The notes below the pieces were generated by a model, which was not told where the DNA came from, made no database searches, and saw only the letters and a list, made by a program, of their open reading frames with translations. Shown in pieces: positions 9,030 through 13,342 of a stretch of DNA of 13,342 bases (position 1 is its first letter; every line of letters begins with the position of its first letter). Source of the stretch: an uncultured Lachnoclostridium sp. (GTDB lineage: Bacteria > Bacillota > Clostridia > Lachnospirales > Lachnospiraceae); assembly GCA_958425285.1 (NCBI GenBank), contig CATZVV010000024.1:1-13342 (forward strand), in the 5' to 3' direction. The translations under genes and the position numbers were made by a program.

Positions 9030-9058
9030 TTGAAAAGCTGACCAATACAGTGTATAAT
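9030..9058 (+). promoter_or_regulatory. Near-consensus sigma-A promoter for the two-Ig-domain gene
   Basis: TTGAAA (9030-9035) and a perfect TATAAT (9053-9058) are separated by exactly 17 nt. The predicted transcript starts about 65 nt before the ATG at 9130. This is the best promoter match in the window and makes the downstream gene an independent unit. The rest of the 162-nt gap (8968-9129) shows no clear terminator. Confidence 0.75.
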
Positions 9059-9129
9059 TGTCATTAAGAACAACATAGAAGCAAAGAAAATGCCTTTATA
9101 GGGATTCAAGTTAAAAGGAGTGACAGCTT

Positions 9130-9840
9130 ATGAAAAAAAGAAAATTTGTTTCTTGGTTTTTGCTTTTTATGTTCATATTTAGCATGTCTTTTGCATCAAT
9201 ATTAGCATCGGCTGCACCTAAGGAAATAGCATTAAATAAAAAGTCGATATGTATGAAAAAAGGACAAAAATATACACTGAAGTTAAAAGGAGTAAAAAAG
9301 AAGAAAATAAAATGGTCAAGTAATAATAAAAAGATTGCATCTGTAAGAAACGGTGTAGTAAAAGCAAAAAAAACGGGTAGATGCATGATTACTGCTAAAT
9401 ATCAAAGCAAAAAATACAAATGTACAATTTATGTCAAAAAAGCCAAAACAAACAATAGCAATACAAACATCAGTAGACCGAAGCAGACACCAGAGCCGAC
9501 ACAAACGGTAAGTTCAATACATATGTCAGTGAAAAGTGACGAAGTTGATAATAAAAAGTTACTTATAACGATATACAATGAAAGGAATACGGAAGCTGTA
9601 ACCGGTATGGATTTTTCTCTGGAAAAATTGGAAAATGGTGAATGGAAGAAGCTTGACTTTAAAGAAAATACGGCATTTCTTGCATTAGCAATGATTGTCC
9701 CGGCGAATGGGAATGCAACACAAAATATATCGTTGGAAAATTATTTTGACAACCTTACCAAAGGGAATTATAGGATTTCAAAACAAATATATTCCAATAA
9801 TTCCCAATACATAGTGTATGCAGAATTTGTACTTGCTTAG
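9130..9840 (+). CDS. Secreted protein with BIG2 domain and C-terminal Ig-like domain
   Basis: The 236-residue protein starts at an ATG 9 nt after AGGAG (9116-9120). The signal peptide (MKKRKFVSWFLLFMFIF) is probably cleaved after ASA near residue 28. Residues about 31-104 are a BIG2-like domain (IALNKKSICMKKGQKYTL, KWSSNNKKIASV, GVVKAKKTGRCMITA). A Thr/Pro/Gln linker (105-128, TPEPTQT) leads to a second beta-rich domain (130-236). Its pattern FSLEKLENGEWKKL, IVPANGNATQNISLENYF, LTKGNYRISKQI resembles Ig-like domains found at the end of many Firmicutes lipoproteins. There is no lipobox, sorting motif or catalytic residue, so a structural or binding role outside the cell is inferred. It shares its domain type with the split esterase at 3626. 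It converges on hydE with 28 nt between stops. Confidence 0.85.
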   Translation: MKKRKFVSWFLLFMFIFSMSFASILASAAPKEIALNKKSICMKKGQKYTLKLKGVKKKKIKWSSNNKKIASVRNGVVKAKKTGRCMITAKYQSKKYKCTIYVKKAKTNNSNTNISRPKQTPEPTQTVSSIHMSVKSDEVDNKKLLITIYNERNTEAVTGMDFSLEKLENGEWKKLDFKENTAFLALAMIVPANGNATQNISLENYFDNLTKGNYRISKQIYSNNSQYIVYAEFVLA

Positions 9841-9848
9841 GTACTTGA

Positions 9849-9870
9849 AAACAGTGGACGAAAGCTGTTT
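9849..9870 (-). terminator. Weak hairpin between convergent genes, possible hydE terminator
   Basis: AAACAG (9849-9854) pairs with CTGTTT (9865-9870) around a 10-nt loop. It sits across the hydE stop codon and is followed, on the minus strand, by only a short T run. The stem is short and includes the stop codon, so its function is doubtful. Confidence 0.25.
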
Positions 9871-10912
9871 AAACCAAACTGTCTCCACGGTCAACGACGA
9901 TTTCATAACCGATGCTTTTCATTCTCTGGTTGAGGCAATGCTTGCATTCAGCAGCTTCTTCACCGGTACAGATTTTATTATCATACAGAGAATACATTTT
10001 TCTTACGTTGACGGGAGAAAGATTAGGCATGACAACGTTTGCCCCAGCTTGTATTCCTTTTTCCCTTCCCAAAGGGTCAATAGTTCCTAATGCTGTTGTA
10101 GAAGGAATGAGTGCCTTTGGATTCATGAGCCGTAACAGACCGATTAAAAACAGAGTGAGTTCCAGCGTGCCTGCCGGTTCTTGCCCAAATGGGGTGTCCT
10201 GATGGGGAATAAATGGTCCGATTCCAATCATGGAGGGCTTTAGCTCTTCAATAAATTTCAAGTCAGCAACAAGATGTTCTGCCTTTTGATAAGGGGAGCC
10301 GACCATAAATCCGGTTCCGACCTGATAACCGATTTCTTTTAATACATATAAACATTTTTTTCGGTTTTCCAGTGACAGAGAGTGCGGATGGAGCTTTTGA
10401 TAATGTTCTTTTGCTGCTGTTTCATGGCGAAGAAGATATCGGTTAGCACCTGCCTGAAATAGCAGCTTGTATGAAGACCTGGAACGTTCTCCGATGGAGA
10501 GTGTAATTGCACAATCCGGAAATTCCGAATGGACGCAGGAAACTAAGTCACACAAGAAGGCGTCATCAAAGTGCATATCCTCGCCACCTTGCAGGACAAA
10601 AGTACGAAAACCCAGTTCATGACCTGCTTTACAGCAGGATAAAATTTCTTCTTTTGTCAGCCGATAGCGGGCAGCCTTCAAATTGCTTTTTCGTATACCG
10701 CAATAATAACAATCATTTTTGCAGTAATTGGTGAATTCAATCAAACCACGGACATATACTTTTTTTCCATAGTATATCTGACGTACCTGATCTGCTTTTT
10801 CATACAGATAAGAGGAAGTTTCTGAACTTATATTTGTCAGCAGGTAATGTAACTCTTCACTGGTTAAGGTTTGATTTCGTTCTAATTGGTCAATTAGTAA
10901 TTTTTCTTTCAT
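9869..10912 (-). CDS. hydE: [FeFe]-hydrogenase H-cluster maturase HydE (radical SAM)
   Basis: The 347-residue protein matches the usual HydE length. The radical-SAM 4Fe-4S motif is Cys64-x3-Cys68-x2-Cys71 (NYCKNDCYYCGIRKSN), followed by the GGED motif (109-112, LQGGEDMHF). Cys315, Cys323 and Cys326 form a CX7CX2C set near the C-terminus, matching the accessory Fe-S site seen in some HydE proteins. Other typical stretches are RYLLRHET (158-165), GFMVGSPYQK (201-210) and IGPFIPHQDTPF (231-242). HydE acts in the cytoplasm in assembly of the H-cluster's dithiomethylamine bridge, working on the product of HydG. The start is supported by GAGGT (complement of 10918-10922) 5 nt upstream. It diverges from the TM1266-like gene and hydG, sharing a symmetric promoter region. 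HydF is not in the window. Confidence 0.95.
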   Translation of the reverse strand: MKEKLLIDQLERNQTLTSEELHYLLTNISSETSSYLYEKADQVRQIYYGKKVYVRGLIEFTNYCKNDCYYCGIRKSNLKAARYRLTKEEILSCCKAGHELGFRTFVLQGGEDMHFDDAFLCDLVSCVHSEFPDCAITLSIGERSRSSYKLLFQAGANRYLLRHETAAKEHYQKLHPHSLSLENRKKCLYVLKEIGYQVGTGFMVGSPYQKAEHLVADLKFIEELKPSMIGIGPFIPHQDTPFGQEPAGTLELTLFLIGLLRLMNPKALIPSTTALGTIDPLGREKGIQAGANVVMPNLSPVNVRKMYSLYDNKICTGEEAAECKHCLNQRMKSIGYEIVVDRGDSLV

Positions 10913-10948
10913 CTGCTACCTCATTTCTGTGATGTTTTTTCTGAGTCT

Positions 10949-10980
10949 TATTGTAATATATTCTGAATCATGATACAATA
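10949..10980. promoter_or_regulatory. Symmetric bidirectional promoter between hydE and the hydG operon
   Basis: A perfect 7-bp inverted repeat, TATTGTA (10949-10955) and TACAATA (10974-10980), flanks an 18-nt spacer. On the plus strand it reads TTGTAA (10951-10956), 17 nt, TACAAT (10974-10979). On the minus strand it reads TTGTAT (complement of 10973-10978), 17 nt, TACAAT (complement of 10950-10955). Each -35 is therefore the complement of the opposite -10. The expected starts are about 10986 (plus) and about 10943 (minus), which gives hydE a short leader and the hydG operon a ~165-nt leader. Confidence 0.6.
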
Positions 10981-11047
10981 GTAAAAATCGTACTGAGATC
11001 ACAAAGGTTAGTCCTGAGTGGGAAGGCGAACGTATAACCGGTTAAAA

Positions 11048-11062
11048 GAATAATGATTATAC
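11048..11062. promoter_or_regulatory. PerR/Fur-like palindrome in the hydG leader
   Basis: The 15-mer GAATAATGATTATAC contains a perfect 5-1-5 palindrome (ATAAT G ATTAT, 11050-11060). It matches 11 of 14 arm positions of the PerR-type box TTATAATnATTATAA. It lies about 70 nt downstream of the predicted -10, so it would act as a roadblock operator, if at all. AT-rich palindromes of this kind also arise by chance. Confidence 0.3.
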
Positions 11063-11065
11063 AAT

Positions 11066-11108
11066 CAAAGAGGTCTCGTGCGTTTTAGGGACCTCTTTGT
11101 GTGCTTTT
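11066..11108 (+). terminator. Terminator-like hairpin in the leader
   Basis: CAAAGAGGTC (11066-11075) pairs perfectly with GACCTCTTTG (11090-11099) around a 14-nt loop. TTTT follows at 11105-11108, after a 5-nt interruption. The stem is good but the T run is late and short, so termination may be partial. It stands 44 nt before the next start codon, as an attenuator would. Confidence 0.45.
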
Positions 11109-11151
11109 ACGATGCATAACGGGCAACAGGAAGAGAAAGGAAGTAGTGAGG

Positions 11152-11427
11152 ATGGAAAACAGAATTGCAGTGGTAGGTATTGTTGTAGAAAATCAGGATT
11201 CTTCCGAGCGGATTAATCAAATCCTGCATGAGTATGGTGATTATGTAGTGGGTCGTATGGGAATCCCGTATCGACAGAGGGGGGTATCTGTAATCAGTAT
11301 TGTAGTTGATGCTCCAAATGCAGTTATTAGTGCGATGTCCGGGAAGCTTGGAATGCTTCCTGATGTAAATACAAAGACAATTTATGCCAAAGAAAAAGCA
11401 AAAAAAGGAGACGAAAAAAATGTATAA
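11152..11427 (+). CDS. TM1266-like iron-only hydrogenase system regulator
   Basis: The 91-residue protein starts at ATG 11152, with AAAGGAAG (11136-11143) 8 nt upstream. Earlier in-frame codons would run back into the leader hairpin region and are less likely. The sequence (RIAVVGIVVENQDSSERINQ, YVVGRMGIPYRQRGVSVISI, AVISAMSGKLGMLPDVNTKT) matches the small TM1266 family commonly found beside hydE, hydF and hydG. The family has an ACT/NikR-C-like ferredoxin fold without a DNA-binding domain, so the 'regulator' name comes from context and its real role is unproven. It overlaps the hydG start by 8 nt, and translation is probably coupled. The Lys-rich tail (KEKAKKGDEKNV) is set by the ribosome binding site of hydG. 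Confidence 0.88.
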   Translation: MENRIAVVGIVVENQDSSERINQILHEYGDYVVGRMGIPYRQRGVSVISIVVDAPNAVISAMSGKLGMLPDVNTKTIYAKEKAKKGDEKNV

Positions 11428-12838
11428 TCCAAAATCAGATGCAGCATCCGAATTTATTAACCATGAGGAGATCTTAGAAACACTTGAGTATGCAAAGAAG
11501 AATAAGGATAATCGGGATTTACTCAATCAGATTTTAAAAAAGGCAGCTGAATTTAAGGGGATTTCCCATCGTGAAGCAGCAGTTCTTTTAGAATGTGATA
11601 TTAAAGAAGTAAATGATGCGGTAGAACAACTCGCAAGAGATGTAAAACAAAAGTTTTATGGAAACCGGATTGTTATGTTTGCTCCGCTATATTTATCTAA
11701 TTACTGTGTAAATGGCTGTGTATACTGCCCATACCATCATTGTAATAAACATATTTCCAGAAAGAAACTGACACAGGATGAAATTCGCAAGGAGGTTATT
11801 GCTCTTCAGGATATGGGGCATAAACGGTTGGCAATTGAATCCGGTGAAGACCCGGTAAATAATCCATTAGAGTATATTTTAGAAAGCATCAGAACAATTT
11901 ATAGCATTAAGCATAAAAATGGTGCAATTCGCCGTGTAAATGTAAATATTGCGGCAACAACTGTTGAAAACTACCATAAGCTAAAAGAAGCCGGAATTGG
12001 TACGTATATTTTGTTTCAGGAAACATATAACAAAGAAAGTTATGAAGAATTGCATCCAACCGGACCAAAAAGTAATTATGCATATCATACAGAGGCTATG
12101 GATCGTGCTATGGACGGTGGAATTGATGACGTGGGATTAGGTGTTTTATTTGGTTTGAATATGTATCGTTATGATATGGTTGGTCTGATTATGCATGCGG
12201 AACATCTGGAAGCCAAATATGGCGTTGGTCCACATACCATCAGTGTACCACGAATCTGTCCGGCAGATGATATTGATCCGGAGAATTTCAGTAATGCTAT
12301 TTCAGATGAGATTTTTGATAAAATTGTTGCGGTTCTCCGTATTACAGTACCATATACAGGAATGATTGTATCTACACGGGAGTCGCAGAAGAGCAGAGAG
12401 CGTGTACTTGGGCTTGGAATTACACAGATTAGCGGCGGTTCCAGAACAAGTGTAGGTGGTTATGTAGAACCAGAGCCGGAAGAGGAAAATTCCGCACAAT
12501 TTGATGTTAGTGATACACGTACGTTAGATCAAGTTGTTAACTGGCTGGTTGACTTAGGGTATGTGCCAAGTTTTTGTACAGCCTGTTACCGTGAGGGACG
12601 TACCGGAGACAGGTTTATGTCTTTACTAAAATCAGGTCAGATTGTCAATTGTTGTCATCCAAATGCTTTAATGACCTTTAAAGAGTATTTGCTGGATTAT
12701 GCTTCTGAAGACACCAGGAGAAAAGGTGAAGCATTGATTACAAAAGAATTGGAAAAGGTACCAAATGAAAAAGTTAGGGAGAAAGCGAGAGAATATATTG
12801 ATGAATTAGTACATGGAGAGAGGGATTTTCGTTTTTAA
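11420..12838 (+). CDS. hydG: [FeFe]-hydrogenase H-cluster maturase HydG (radical SAM tyrosine lyase)
   Basis: The 472-residue protein starts at ATG 11420, 9 nt after AGGAG (11406-11410). An in-frame ATG at 11384 would add a lysine-rich stretch read from the upstream gene's 3' end and is not preferred. HydG cleaves tyrosine with S-adenosylmethionine to p-cresol and dehydroglycine, and makes the CO and cyanide of the H-cluster iron synthon. The SAM-binding cluster is Cys96-x3-Cys100-x2-Cys103 (NYCVNGCVYCPYHHCNK). IESGEDP and FQETYNKESYEELHP are typical of the ThiH/HydG family. The C-terminal segment SFCTACYREGRTGDRFM with a later CCHPNAL supplies the second Fe-S/dangler-iron cluster (CX2C plus a distal Cys), which separates HydG from ThiH. 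It is followed after 14 nt by an esterase gene. Confidence 0.96.
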   Translation: MYNPKSDAASEFINHEEILETLEYAKKNKDNRDLLNQILKKAAEFKGISHREAAVLLECDIKEVNDAVEQLARDVKQKFYGNRIVMFAPLYLSNYCVNGCVYCPYHHCNKHISRKKLTQDEIRKEVIALQDMGHKRLAIESGEDPVNNPLEYILESIRTIYSIKHKNGAIRRVNVNIAATTVENYHKLKEAGIGTYILFQETYNKESYEELHPTGPKSNYAYHTEAMDRAMDGGIDDVGLGVLFGLNMYRYDMVGLIMHAEHLEAKYGVGPHTISVPRICPADDIDPENFSNAISDEIFDKIVAVLRITVPYTGMIVSTRESQKSRERVLGLGITQISGGSRTSVGGYVEPEPEEENSAQFDVSDTRTLDQVVNWLVDLGYVPSFCTACYREGRTGDRFMSLLKSGQIVNCCHPNALMTFKEYLLDYASEDTRRKGEALITKELEKVPNEKVREKAREYIDELVHGERDFRF

Positions 12839-12852
12839 TAATGGAGGAAAAG

Positions 12853-13342
12853 ATGGATTTATTTTTGGAGAGTGTGAAGGTTCCAGAGCAATATACCGTA
12901 TCCTGCAGTAACGCCGGGACTGTTCAAGTTCTGGAGTATGAGATTCCTAATTACGAAAAAGTAAGTAAAAAGGAAGGGACTGTAAGAACGGGTAAAGTGA
13001 AAAAGCAGGTTTCCGTATATTTGCCATATGGGTATAGACAAGAAGATTATACAAAGAAATATAACGTTTTGTATCTTTTACATGGGGGAGGTGGAGATCA
13101 TTATTATGACTGGCTGTCAGAAGAGTCACCTAAAGTTGTAAATATCGTTGATCAATTAATTTTAGAGGGAAAGATTGCTCCTCTTATTCTTGTTTTTCCG
13201 AATGGTCGCTCCGGCTCAAATCCAAGTGACCGGAGTATGGCAAATAAAGATGCATTTTGGTATTTTGGAGAGGAATTGAGAAATGATTTGGTTCCTTTTA
13301 TTGATGAAAAATTTCATACATATGGTTCGGATACCATGAATT
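12853..13342 (+). CDS. CE1-type esterase, partial (runs off the window)
   Basis: The frame is open from ATG 12853 to the window end, 163 complete codons. This ATG is preferred over 12841 because GGAGG (12843-12847) lies 5 nt before it. There is no signal peptide (MDLFLESVKVPEQYTVSC), so a cytoplasmic enzyme is expected, unlike the secreted esterase at 3626-5017. The esterase D/CE1 fold is clear: KQVSVYLPYGY, YNVLYLLHGGGGDHYYDW, LILVFPNGR and ELRNDLVPFIDEKFHTY, which leads up to the nucleophile elbow just outside the window. Relatives hydrolyse acetyl or feruloyl esters on xylan-type oligosaccharides. It follows hydG by 14 nt and is probably cotranscribed, although no functional link to hydrogenase assembly is evident. 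Confidence 0.88.
   Translation, partial: MDLFLESVKVPEQYTVSCSNAGTVQVLEYEIPNYEKVSKKEGTVRTGKVKKQVSVYLPYGYRQEDYTKKYNVLYLLHGGGGDHYYDWLSEESPKVVNIVDQLILEGKIAPLILVFPNGRSGSNPSDRSMANKDAFWYFGEELRNDLVPFIDEKFHTYGSDTMN

Larger units (their letters stand above)
10986..11151 (+). promoter_or_regulatory. Structured 5' leader (or small RNA) upstream of the hydG operon
   Basis: The 239 nt between hydE and the TM1266-like gene hold no gene. The predicted plus transcript begins near 10986 and contains GGTTA/TAACC pairing (11006-11010 with 11035-11039), a 10-bp palindrome TAACCGGTTA (11035-11044) and a 10-bp terminator-like hairpin (11066-11099). GAGATC (10995-11000) could instead pair with GGTCTC (11072-11077), which would break that hairpin. 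This would fit an attenuator, a riboswitch, or a short RNA of about 120 nt ending at the hairpin. I do not recognise a known riboswitch core. Confidence 0.4.

Noticed and set aside
11006..11045. Known riboswitch, T-box, SRP RNA or hammerhead core in the hydG leader
   Set aside because: Short resemblances (CTGAG..., GGAAGG, GCGAA) were tested by eye against TPP, cobalamin, c-di-GMP, T-box, SRP and hammerhead cores; none has the required paired elements in order.
11107..11526. 139-codon minus-strand open frame across the TM1266-like gene and hydG start
   Set aside because: It is antisense to two well-recognised genes, has no family resemblance, and its composition mirrors the plus-strand coding sequence.

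Overview
The window looks like a chromosomal segment of an AT-rich, Gram-positive, strictly anaerobic Clostridia, most likely a Lachnospiraceae-type gut bacterium. The signs are strong AGGAGG-type ribosome binding sites, secreted lysine-rich Ig-like (BIG2) and BspA-type leucine-rich-repeat proteins, CE1-type carbohydrate esterases and [FeFe]-hydrogenase maturation genes. The genus assignment is inference.

Layout. (1) Positions 1-3472 hold an FtsX/MacB-type permease (5' end outside the window) followed by two ABC ATPase genes, in tight operon spacing. The permease frame is broken by an in-frame TAA at 80-82. The second ATPase has a C-terminal AbrB/SpoVT-like hairpin domain. (2) Positions 3473-9840 are a run of exported proteins. 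They comprise a signal peptide + Ig-like + Pro/Thr linker + CE1 esterase gene split by a second in-frame TAA (3911-3913), a strong terminator, a subtilisin-family protease with a long C-terminal extension carrying an HxxxDxxxH motif, a BspA-like LRR protein, and a two-Ig-domain secreted protein with its own near-consensus promoter. (3) Positions 9841-12838 are a hydrogenase maturation locus: hydE on the minus strand, diverging from a TM1266-like small regulator gene and hydG on the plus strand. The divergent control region contains a symmetric promoter, usable in both directions, and a ~165-nt plus-strand leader with a terminator-like hairpin and a PerR/Fur-like palindrome. (4) From 12853 a second CE1-type esterase, without a signal peptide, follows hydG by 14 nt and runs off the window.

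How the genes fit together. HydE and HydG are the two radical-SAM enzymes that build the dithiomethylamine ligand and the CO/CN-bearing iron synthon of the H-cluster; HydF and the hydrogenase itself are not in the window. The permease and two ATPases form one putative membrane system. The secreted proteins probably act at the cell surface or on extracellular polymers. I saw no tRNA, rRNA, CRISPR array, insertion sequence or phage gene. The most unusual items are the two clean nonsense codons, the AbrB-tailed ABC ATPase, the subtilase with a PLC-like metal motif, and the symmetric divergent hyd control region with its leader.
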